6,865 nt of DNA, from the NCBI GenBank assembly GCA_937930605.1, contig CALHBZ010000133.1:1-6865 (forward strand), read 5' to 3'. Numbering within the stretch: the stretch's first letter is position 1; every line of letters begins with the position of its first letter. Source of the DNA: Streptococcus oralis (GTDB lineage Bacteria; Bacillota; Bacilli; Lactobacillales; Streptococcaceae). The position numbers were made by a program, and so were the translations under genes. This document shows positions 1-6,008 of the stretch, piece by piece. Below the pieces are notes generated by a model that was given only the letters and a program-made list of their open reading frames with translations, did no database searches and had not been told where the DNA came from.

Positions 1-1522
1 TATAGTATAAGCCATACTTAAAACAGATTTTACAGTCCGTCACATTCCAACCATATAATCCTTGTTCGCAACCATAGCGTATCCCTTCCATAACTGCATT
101 TTGAAATGATTGATTTAAGTATCCAAGAGAAACCGAGCTCTCATACTGCATTCCGCTTCCCAACGGAAGCGGTGATACAGATAAACCAATGGAAGCCCAG
201 AAAGGATTTGGCGGCACTTCGATGTGAATGGTATATTCTGCATTTTTTAACGGTCTCTCCATATAAATGACTGTAGGCTCTTTTAGTTCTATCTCCACAT
301 GATACTTTTCTTGCAACAGTGCACTAATCACTTCCATTTGTACTTTCCCTAAGAAAGAAAGTATAATTTCATGTGTCGTAGAATCCACGTAATATCGTAG
401 AAGCGGATCACTATCTGAGATTTCCAAAAGGGCATCAAGCAACATTTCTCTCTGTTCAGGTTTACTCGGTTCAACAGTTGTTTGTAGTAGAGGGTGCGGA
501 TTTTCAATCTTTTTTCTCTGTGGCAATAGTTTTGTATCTCCAAGAACACTATTTAACTTCAAAAACTCATTTTGCAAAATAACAATTTCTCCAGAATAAG
601 CTCTATCAATCTTACATAATTCACCATTTATTGAAGTATACATTTCTGTAACTTTTATTTTTTCTTTTTCTGATACTCTAACCGAATCTCGTAAATGTAG
701 TACTCCACTATAAAGGCGTATATATGCAAGACGTTGTCTTTTTTTTGTATATTCAATTTTGAAAACATTTCCGCAAAGTTCAGACGGACCTCGATGTGTT
801 GATGAATAAAATTTATTAGTAATAACTTCTATAAGGTTATCAATCCCTATATTACTTTTTGCACTTCCATGATAAAGAGGGAACAGAGAACAATTCTGAA
901 ATCTTATGCTTTCCTCTTGTTCGAGTTCCAATGCTTCTAATGATTTACCGGACATATATTTCTCTAAAAGGTCATCGTTTCCCTCTATTACCGTATCCCA
1001 TTGTTCAGATTCGGTAAAGTTCGTCACACACATATTAGGATACAGTTCTACCTTCTGTTTGATTACAATTTCGGCAGAAAGTTTCTCTTTAATATCCTGA
1101 TAAACCGTTGATAAATCAATTCCATTTTGGTCAATCTTATTGATAAAAAAGATTGTGGGAATCCCCATTTTCCTAAGTGCATGAAATAATATACGAGTTT
1201 GTGCTTGTACGCCATCTTTTGCAGAAATCAGTAGAATTGCCCCATCTAAAACTGATAATGAACGATATACTTCTGCTAAGAAATCCATATGTCCTGGCGT
1301 GTCTATGATGTTCACCTTCGTATTTTCCCACTGAAAAGAGGTTATTCCTGTCTGAATTGTAATTCCTCTCTGACGTTCTAAAAGCGTATTATCCGTCCTC
1401 GTTGTACCTTTGTCCACGCTTCCTAATTCTGTAATCGCTCCACTGTTATATAATAAGCTTTCTGTTAAGGTAGTTTTTCCTGCATCAACATGAGCTAAAA
1501 CTCCAATATTAATAATTTTCAT
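1..1522 (-). CDS. tet(M): Tetracycline resistance ribosomal protection protein Tet(M), 3' part outside window
   Basis: An EF-G-like translational GTPase that binds the tetracycline-stalled ribosome, dislodges the drug and leaves after GTP hydrolysis; it acts in the cytoplasm. The frame is open for 507 codons from ATG at 1522 and runs off the left edge without a stop; the family length is about 639 residues. GTPase motifs are visible: P-loop AHVDAGKTT (residues 10-18), RGITIQT with the switch I threonine (52-58), DTPGH (74-78), NKID (128-131) and HGSAK (218-222). The later EF-G-like domains follow, for example [14 protein letters not shown] near 352-365. The window stops at Tyr507, immediately before the domain IV loop III residues (508-510 region) known to reach the drug site, so that part cannot be checked. 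The start is fixed by GGAGG 8 bases upstream. It is controlled by the attenuated leader upstream. No frameshift or premature stop is seen. Confidence 0.98.
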   Translation of the reverse strand, partial: MKIINIGVLAHVDAGKTTLTESLLYNSGAITELGSVDKGTTRTDNTLLERQRGITIQTGITSFQWENTKVNIIDTPGHMDFLAEVYRSLSVLDGAILLISAKDGVQAQTRILFHALRKMGIPTIFFINKIDQNGIDLSTVYQDIKEKLSAEIVIKQKVELYPNMCVTNFTESEQWDTVIEGNDDLLEKYMSGKSLEALELEQEESIRFQNCSLFPLYHGSAKSNIGIDNLIEVITNKFYSSTHRGPSELCGNVFKIEYTKKRQRLAYIRLYSGVLHLRDSVRVSEKEKIKVTEMYTSINGELCKIDRAYSGEIVILQNEFLKLNSVLGDTKLLPQRKKIENPHPLLQTTVEPSKPEQREMLLDALLEISDSDPLLRYYVDSTTHEIILSFLGKVQMEVISALLQEKYHVEIELKEPTVIYMERPLKNAEYTIHIEVPPNPFWASIGLSVSPLPLGSGMQYESSVSLGYLNQSFQNAVMEGIRYGCEQGLYGWNVTDCKICFKYGLYY

Positions 1523-1530
1523 GTGATTTT

Positions 1531-1535
1531 CCTCC
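1531..1535 (-). promoter_or_regulatory. Ribosome binding site of tet(M)
   Basis: GGAGG on the minus strand, 8 bases before the tet(M) ATG. It begins 2 bases after the TGA stop (1538-1540) of the orf12 leader peptide, so a ribosome finishing orf12 would cover it. This makes coupling or re-initiation between leader and tet(M) plausible. Confidence 0.93.
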
Positions 1536-1537
1536 AT

Positions 1538-1624
1538 TCAAAAACCCAAAAGGGCATAAAAATCCCAGTGATAAATACTTTTATCACTGGGATTTTTATG
1601 CATAACCATAGGTATACAAAGCAT
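1538..1624 (-). CDS. orf12: tet(M) leader peptide Orf12 (28 aa)
   Basis: ATG at 1624 to TGA at 1538 gives a 28-residue peptide beginning MLCIPMVMHK and ending WDFYALLGF, which I recognise as the leader peptide upstream of tet(M) in Tn916. It has no obvious function as a protein; its translation is thought to set whether RNA polymerase passes the hairpin that lies within its own codons 8-24. Known model (Tn916, Clewell group): without drug, transcription mostly stops in the leader, and with tetracycline it reads through into tet(M). Odd point: the bases just upstream (CAGAGAATATCTGT) contain no good Shine-Dalgarno, so initiation is weak, coupled, or starts at Met6 or Met8 instead. The stop is 15 bases from the tet(M) start. 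Confidence 0.88.
   Translation of the reverse strand: MLCIPMVMHKNPSDKSIYHWDFYALLGF
1540..1554 (-). terminator. Small second hairpin with T-run before tet(M)
   Basis: On the minus strand, CCC (1554-1552), a TTTT loop, GGG (1547-1545) and a T5 run (1544-1540) follow directly after the 22-bp hairpin, sharing only one base with it. The stem is just 3 bp (4 with a G-U pair), so it is weak alone. It may be a backup stop or an alternative pairing partner, because GGGATTTTTATGCCC just upstream offers a competing GGG/CCC pairing. Confidence 0.4.
1554..1601 (-). terminator. Attenuator hairpin inside orf12, 22-bp perfect stem
   Basis: Positions 1554-1575 and 1580-1601 are perfectly complementary (22 bp) around a 4-base loop (1576-1579). 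On the transcribed minus strand the 3' arm carries CACTGGG followed by a T5 run, so a shorter version of the stem (CCCAGTGATAAA paired with its complement, then TTTTT) is a classical intrinsic terminator, while full pairing absorbs the T run into the stem with the matching A run. The hairpin covers codons 8-24 of orf12, so a translating ribosome would melt it. The distance from the predicted transcription start (near 1794) to here is about 240 bases, which fits a short attenuated transcript of roughly 250 bases. Confidence 0.88.
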
Positions 1625-1660
1625 ACAGATATTCTCTGGATACTTTAGAATCACATGATA

Positions 1661-1762
1661 AAGGTATTCTTAAACTGGGTACAAAAAACTAAGCCCTCCT
1701 AAAAAAGGACATCCAATTATTTGTTCCCACTATCAAATTGACAGTTTATTTAAGAATACCTT
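1661..1762 (-). repeat. 14-bp perfect inverted repeat in the tet(M) leader
   Basis: Positions 1661-1674 (AAGGTATTCTTAAA on the plus strand) and 1749-1762 (TTTAAGAATACCTT) are exact reverse complements, separated by 74 bases. In the transcript the first arm to be made (1762-1749) is also the Gln-Gly-Ile-Leu-Lys part of the 7-codon mini-ORF, so translation of that ORF would block pairing. The loop holds a small stem (TCCT/AGGA, 1697-1709), an AGGAGG sequence and a T6 run (1683-1688). A role as a long-range RNA switch element is inferred. Confidence 0.7.
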
Positions 1763-1769
1763 GCCGCAT
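1746..1769 (-). CDS. Seven-codon mini-ORF (MRQGILK) at the 5' end of the tet(M) transcript
   Basis: ATG at 1769, stop TAA at 1746-1748, peptide MRQGILK. It is preceded by AAAGGAG (core GGAG at 1779-1782) with 9 bases to the ATG, the best ribosome binding site in the leader. It begins about 25 bases after the predicted transcription start. Codons 3-7 coincide with the upstream arm of the 14-bp inverted repeat. Size, position and overlap with a pairing arm resemble leader peptides of antibiotic-inducible attenuators. I do not recall a function being assigned to this ORF; that it is translated is inferred from the initiation signals only. Confidence 0.5.
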   Translation of the reverse strand: MRQGILK

Positions 1770-1800
1770 ATTTATTAACTCCTTTTAAATAGATACTTAA

Positions 1801-1829
1801 ATAATAGCACGTAAGAGCATATTTGTAAA
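1801..1829 (-). promoter_or_regulatory. tet(M) promoter (sigma-A type)
   Basis: On the minus strand, -35 TTTACA (1829-1824), a 17-base spacer and -10 TATTAT (1806-1801), each one base from consensus. Transcription would start near 1792-1795 and run leftward through the mini-ORF, orf12 and tet(M). It sits 70-98 bases downstream of the orf13 stop. The position agrees with a long regulated leader ahead of tet(M). A second look-alike -35 (TTGATA, 1847-1852) has no matching -10. Confidence 0.8.
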
Positions 1830-1898
1830 GGAATCTCCAATTTTTTATCAAAGAGAGTACGTGATTACAAAATAGCTGTAATAATGTACCAATATTTG

Positions 1899-2834
1899 TT
1901 ATTCTATAATCTTCCAATTACTCCCGTTCTTTTCAAGTACCAAATCAAATTGAGATACCTGCGTTGCTTTGGTCTGCTGGTCGATATACTCCACTGTCAG
2001 CGATACCGTGACTTGATTATCCTTACGATTGTGAATAGGATTTACCAGTTCTTGAAAGATGTACTCTTTTCCGATTGGTTTTAATATCCCGTCATTCACA
2101 TAGTAGGAAAGTTCACTGGCTGTCGCTGTAGGATAGAGCTTGAAGAACGTCGTTAAAAACTCATTGATTTCATTGGTTGTAATGGAATCAACCGTCCCCT
2201 CACTTTCAATGGCTTTTGGTTTATAACTTGATTTCTTAGGTATGTTGGTAATGGTCGGATTCTTAACCAGTACCATATTTCCAGAACCATCTACATAGAC
2301 ACTCACTATATAAGCAGAGTGGACGGTCTTTGTATTTTCTCCCTCTGTAATGAGCTGGTCTACACTGTAGGTTACATTAAACTCATTGTCGCCAGTTGGC
2401 TCTACCGTCCATATCTGAAATCCTCTTACAGAAGACGATACAGGAATATCTTTGCGTACTGTATCAACATTGAGAGCTTGAAGTTCATCTGTCAGATAGC
2501 CTTTTAGACTTTCCATTCGATTATCAATGGACTTATCGGATTGCTCCCATGAATAGTAGACTTTCGCAAAGTTCTCTACAAAATTTTCTACATGATGAGT
2601 ATCAACGTATTCCTTTTCTATGATAGTTGTTTCGTGAATAGTATGAGTATCTATAGCTGTAAAGTGCTTGAATATCGCAAAGCTGAAACTAAGCCCTAAA
2701 AGTACCCACAAGGCAATCACAACCTTTTTATGAGGATTGACCTTATAGTAGACACGAGGTTTCTTTTCCTTTGGTATCTGTTTTTCTTTATTCTGATTTT
2801 TTCTAAATTTCATCATTAAATCTTCCTTTCTCAT
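1899..2834 (-). CDS. orf13: Conjugative transfer protein, TcpC/ConB family (Tn916 Orf13)
   Basis: A 311-residue bitopic membrane protein of the conjugation channel. A basic cytoplasmic N-terminus (about 1-36, rich in Lys/Arg with KKPRVYYKVNPHKK) is followed by one transmembrane helix (about 37-56) and an extracytoplasmic region. That region has two repeats of the alpha-then-beta type typical of the two NTF2-like domains of TcpC (about 80-195 and 218-310, each starting with a FV/LxxFxxxYxx helix). TcpC of plasmid pCW3 and ConB of ICEBs1 are membrane proteins needed for transfer that contact other channel subunits; the same role is inferred here. It is the last gene of the visible transfer operon and overlaps the orf14 stop by 4 bases (ATGA). 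The start is uncertain: ATG at 2834 has only a distant AGGA, whereas Met7/Met8 (2816, 2813) sit 5-8 bases after GGAAG. No strong terminator follows the stop. Confidence 0.93.
   Translation of the reverse strand: MRKEDLMMKFRKNQNKEKQIPKEKKPRVYYKVNPHKKVVIALWVLLGLSFSFAIFKHFTAIDTHTIHETTIIEKEYVDTHHVENFVENFAKVYYSWEQSDKSIDNRMESLKGYLTDELQALNVDTVRKDIPVSSSVRGFQIWTVEPTGDNEFNVTYSVDQLITEGENTKTVHSAYIVSVYVDGSGNMVLVKNPTITNIPKKSSYKPKAIESEGTVDSITTNEINEFLTTFFKLYPTATASELSYYVNDGILKPIGKEYIFQELVNPIHNRKDNQVTVSLTVEYIDQQTKATQVSQFDLVLEKNGSNWKIIE
2822..2826 (-). promoter_or_regulatory. Internal ribosome binding site favouring Met7/Met8 of orf13
   Basis: AAAGGAAG on the minus strand, core GGAAG at 2822-2826, with 5 bases to the ATG at 2816 and 8 bases to the ATG at 2813. 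It lies inside the first codons of the longer reading. The coupled ATGA start at 2834 and this independent site may both be used; the shorter proteins would have 305 or 304 residues. Confidence 0.55.
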
Positions 2835-3832
2835 TGTTTGATTCGTCCTGCTCCCACTAAATGCTGTTGCCAGTAGGGGCTTGTTAAGTCGGCATAACCG
2901 ATTGGGTCGCCTGCATGAAACATACGGTTATTGCCAAGGTATATCCCAACATGAGTAATATAAGAGCCAGCGTTATAGGTAGAATGAAAGAAAACCAAAT
3001 CGCCAGCTTGTGCTTCCGATAGTGGGATATGCTGGGTCACATCATATTGCTGTTGTGCGGTTCGTGGTAAGTTAATTCCAGCTTTTCCATACGTCCATTG
3101 TGTCAGTCCGCTACAATCAAAAGAAGTAGTCGGGGAAGCTCCACCGTAAACGTATCGCCAGCCCTCATATTTCAGTGCTTCGTCCATGATGGCTTGTACC
3201 GTATCATCATCAAACTCTGTTGTGACAAGATACTGCGTTACCAGTTGCACATAAAACATATTGCCATAGTTGTATCGCCAGCCCCCATTGATAGGTATGG
3301 CTATGGGATTGGGGTAAGACACTTTTTCGCCACCTGAATACTCTTTTGAGAAACTTTGAGCCAGTTCAAAGGTATATTTATTTCCACGATTAGCCACATA
3401 CCCTAAGAAACCACCACCATAATTGTAGGACTGGATAACCGATTCTAAATCTACACTGAGCCTTTCGCTACTGGCTAATAATTCACTGAAATACTTCACA
3501 CCTTGCTTAATGGATTCTTCTGTACTCAATGAATTAGGTGGAAGACCGAGGGATTCCGAGGACTGCATAACATCTTCCGCAGTACCGCCCGATTCCACCT
3601 GTATAATCGCAAGAAGTATGTTGACATATTCTTCAACGCCATATTCTTTGGCATATTTTTCTACCATAGGCTTATGAGCCAGCACTTCTGCGGAAACATT
3701 CACACCTCCATAATGAATATTGGAAATTCCGCTGTCCTGTTCATCTGAAAATAAAATGGCAACAAACAGAAGCAGTGAGAAGACCATCAAGAATAATCCA
3801 GAACCACCAATCACTAAAGTTTTCAACTTCAT
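2831..3832 (-). CDS. orf14: Membrane-anchored peptidoglycan hydrolase, lysozyme-like plus NlpC/P60 (Tn916 Orf14, CwlT-like)
   Basis: A 333-residue cell-wall enzyme that opens peptidoglycan for the conjugation channel. Residues 5-28 form a signal-anchor or signal peptide. A lysozyme-like domain follows (about 45-165), with the likely catalytic Glu80 in IIQVESGG and the downstream SESLGLPPNS and SYNYGGGFLGYV motifs, which would cut the glycan strand. The C-terminal NlpC/P60 domain (about 208-330) has catalytic Cys240 in FDCSGLTQW, His294 in THVGIYLG and a third polar residue, probably His306, in MFHAGDP; it would cleave the stem peptide. The arrangement matches CwlT of ICEBs1. Both active sites look intact. 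The ATG at 3832 overlaps the orf15 stop (ATGA) and has no strong Shine-Dalgarno (GGTAAG at best), so translation is probably coupled to orf15. Confidence 0.95.
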   Translation of the reverse strand: MKLKTLVIGGSGLFLMVFSLLLFVAILFSDEQDSGISNIHYGGVNVSAEVLAHKPMVEKYAKEYGVEEYVNILLAIIQVESGGTAEDVMQSSESLGLPPNSLSTEESIKQGVKYFSELLASSERLSVDLESVIQSYNYGGGFLGYVANRGNKYTFELAQSFSKEYSGGEKVSYPNPIAIPINGGWRYNYGNMFYVQLVTQYLVTTEFDDDTVQAIMDEALKYEGWRYVYGGASPTTSFDCSGLTQWTYGKAGINLPRTAQQQYDVTQHIPLSEAQAGDLVFFHSTYNAGSYITHVGIYLGNNRMFHAGDPIGYADLTSPYWQQHLVGAGRIKQ

Positions 3833-6006
3833 GGTTTCTTACCGACTTTCTTAATGGTGGCGGTTTTGATTGGTGGTCTACTTCTTGTATTTTGTAGTGG
3901 TACTCTTTGAACAGTAGACGGACGTTCTTTTGTGATTGGACGTTGTGAAGTTCTATCTGCTGTAGTGGTTGAAGTTGCTGGCTTTTGAACGGTTTTTTCT
4001 TGAACGGTATTGCCTTGGCGTTCCACTTTTGGACTTGAAAAATCGGACTTAACTGCTGGACGCTCTTGTTTGGCTTGTTGAGATTCCTTATATGAAGTCT
4101 GAATATTAGACTGTTTTGAGGTCTGTTCATCATGATATTGTTCTTGTCTTGTAGTCGGTCTTTCATGAACAGAAGAAGCAGGCTGTTTTTTCTGTTTGAC
4201 CTGTTCCATTTCAGAGCGACGCTTCGCAATGGTTTTTCGCCTTTGTTCCTGCTGTTCCTTGCGTCCACTGGCTCTGTCCGCTTTGGTTTGAGAAATACTA
4301 CTGGTTAAATCACGGACATTCTCTTTTACTTTGGATTTTCCTTGATATACTGCATATCTTGCATTGGTCGGCAAATCTTTAACCTGTTCTTTCAAACCAC
4401 TAGCAGTGTCTACCATTCTGTCTTTGGTATCAGCTACTGTACCGATGGTTTGACCGATACGTTTTCCAAGTGTTGATTTTTCCTTTCCGTCTGGTCGGGA
4501 GTGATCTGCTTGTGTCCTTGCAGAACTCCCCGAACCCGACTGTCCTTTTTTACCTGTAACAATGGCAGACCCAGCCCCTAGAGTAGTCATGGAACGTCCA
4601 AGTTTCCGCTGTAGACGGTGCATGTGAGCGTGCATAAGCATACGAGGTTTTCTCATCACACGACTTCCCACACTTTGAGAATCGTTACTCTGTAGAGAAA
4701 ACATACTCATTAAATCGCCCAGCTTGAAGTAGATTCCTGCAAAGGTCACAATCTGTAGAAAAGCAATCAAAAAGAACGGATAACCAGCCGATAAGGTATA
4801 GAGCATGGTTGAAATACTAAATGCTGTCGTAATAATCAATGTGATTCCAGCTCGTGTCAAAATGGTATTAAAGAGCTTTGTTATGGCTCGTTTTGACATA
4901 CCATCAAATGATGGAATCATGCTTAAAATAAAGCTCACAGGCAGAAACATAGCATAGATGATAAAAAGTACCTGCGAGAAAATCATGATTCCTGTTAATA
5001 GGAATACAAATATGGAAATCCCAATATTGAAGACAAATAGGAAGAAGACTGTACCTAAACGGTTAATGGTCTTTGTAATGGTTAGATTGGTATTGCTTCT
5101 GTCTTCAATTTCTTCCGCAACAATTTTTTCTCTGTCTTCGCCATTGTTGGAATCTGGGCTGGTGGAGAGCAGGCTTTCCACACGGTCAATACCGATACTT
5201 TCAATGTCTGAACTGTTGTATTGAAGCAGTAGCCACGGTTGCTGAACCTGTATGGAAAACAGGCTATCTCTGATTAAGTCCACTCTGTCCTTGCCTTGAC
5301 TATCGGAATGGGGCATGACAATCTTCGTGCCAAGTGATAAACTGGCATTACTGATGTCTGATGAAAAGTCATTGATTTTTTTAATGTAGTCGGGAGCGTA
5401 GGCAATAAAGGAAGCCGATAGGATAAACACCAGCACAAAATTCATAATGGCATGAATTGCCTTTGTGGTTTCTCTCTTTATCAGTCCCGTATAGGCAACA
5501 TAAACCCCAAGAACCAAAATCAAGAGTAAGAGGAATCCAACATAGAAACCCTCTGTTGAAAATCCGTTTGCACTCACACCAGCTAAGGTCTGCATATTCT
5601 TACCAATGGAATCTGCTGTAGCGGAAATGAAGTCTAAGGAATAGGCTTCCTGTACTAAGTAACCTGTCGCATTGGAAACATACAAACTGATTGTCCAAAT
5701 AAAATTGGTAATGGCATATAGTCCATACATGACCTGTTTTCCAATCCCGTCCGACCAGTTCCACGGAAGCCAGCCCCAGCTATTATCCACATAAAAATCC
5801 AGTTGATAGTTTTCAAGTGGGTATCGGCTGTATTCATTTGCCACATTGACCGTATCATCTACCAAGCCCGCAGCTTGAACCACCGTTCCCAGCATGGCTA
5901 AAAGAAAAATGGCAATCACAAGTGTGAAAGCCACTGTCATTGCCACTTTACCTAGACGTTTCAGCGTCCAGTTTGATTTTATTCTGTTTACTATTGATGG
6001 TTTCAC
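3829..6006 (-). CDS. orf15: Polytopic VirB6-like conjugation channel protein with long hydrophilic tail (Tn916 Orf15)
   Basis: A 725-residue membrane protein, the presumed inner-membrane channel subunit (relatives: TcpH of pCW3, ConG of ICEBs1). A signal-like hydrophobic segment at about 20-46 ends in VVQAAG and is followed by a Trp-rich outer loop (NSWGWLPWNW, 75-84). Hydrophobic segments lie near 92-115, 153-174, 185-205, 317-340, 342-365, 385-405 and 408-428, with a large hydrophilic loop at about 207-310. From about 440 to 725 the protein is hydrophilic and rich in Gln, Lys, Arg, Ser and Thr, with no hydrophobic stretch; it is probably cytoplasmic and coiled or disordered, becoming Pro/Arg/Thr-rich after 645. 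The start codon is GTG, 2 bases after the orf16 stop, with AGAGGTG 5 bases upstream; an upstream in-frame start inside orf16 is not excluded. It overlaps orf14 by 4 bases. Confidence 0.92.
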   Translation of the reverse strand: MKPSIVNRIKSNWTLKRLGKVAMTVAFTLVIAIFLLAMLGTVVQAAGLVDDTVNVANEYSRYPLENYQLDFYVDNSWGWLPWNWSDGIGKQVMYGLYAITNFIWTISLYVSNATGYLVQEAYSLDFISATADSIGKNMQTLAGVSANGFSTEGFYVGFLLLLILVLGVYVAYTGLIKRETTKAIHAIMNFVLVFILSASFIAYAPDYIKKINDFSSDISNASLSLGTKIVMPHSDSQGKDRVDLIRDSLFSIQVQQPWLLLQYNSSDIESIGIDRVESLLSTSPDSNNGEDREKIVAEEIEDRSNTNLTITKTINRLGTVFFLFVFNIGISIFVFLLTGIMIFSQVLFIIYAMFLPVSFILSMIPSFDGMSKRAITKLFNTILTRAGITLIITTAFSISTMLYTLSAGYPFFLIAFLQIVTFAGIYFKLGDLMSMFSLQSNDSQSVGSRVMRKPRMLMHAHMHRLQRKLGRSMTTLGAGSAIVTGKKGQSGSGSSARTQADHSRPDGKEKSTLGKRIGQTIGTVADTKDRMVDTASGLKEQVKDLPTNARYAVYQGKSKVKENVRDLTSSISQTKADRASGRKEQQEQRRKTIAKRRSEMEQVKQKKQPASSVHERPTTRQEQYHDEQTSKQSNIQTSYKESQQAKQERPAVKSDFSSPKVERQGNTVQEKTVQKPATSTTTADRTSQRPITKERPSTVQRVPLQNTRSRPPIKTATIKKVGKKP

Positions 6007-6008
6007 AT

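Noticed and set aside
349..549. A 66-codon minus-strand open frame within tet(M)
   Set aside because: Out of frame with tet(M), which is open through the whole region and matches the family throughout.
906..1100. A 64-codon plus-strand open frame
   Set aside because: Antisense to the tet(M) coding sequence with no promoter or ribosome binding site.
1738..1743. A perfect TTGACA (-35 consensus) on the plus strand
   Set aside because: No -10 element stands 16-18 bases downstream and no plus-strand gene follows; probably chance.
1847..1852. TTGATA as an alternative -35 for tet(M)
   Set aside because: At 16-18 bases spacing it meets TTTACA/TTACAA, not a -10-like hexamer; the TTTACA/TATTAT pair is far better.
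1864..1882. Hairpin ATTACA / TGTAAT with a 7-base loop as an orf13 terminator
   Set aside because: Only 6 bp, AT-rich, and followed by CACGTACTC on the minus strand instead of a T-run.
3741..4268. A 175-codon minus-strand open frame overlapping the end of orf15 and the start of orf14
   Set aside because: It lies in a different frame from both genes, has no ribosome binding site, and its Gln/Lys/Asn-rich translation is the shifted reading of the repetitive orf15 tail.
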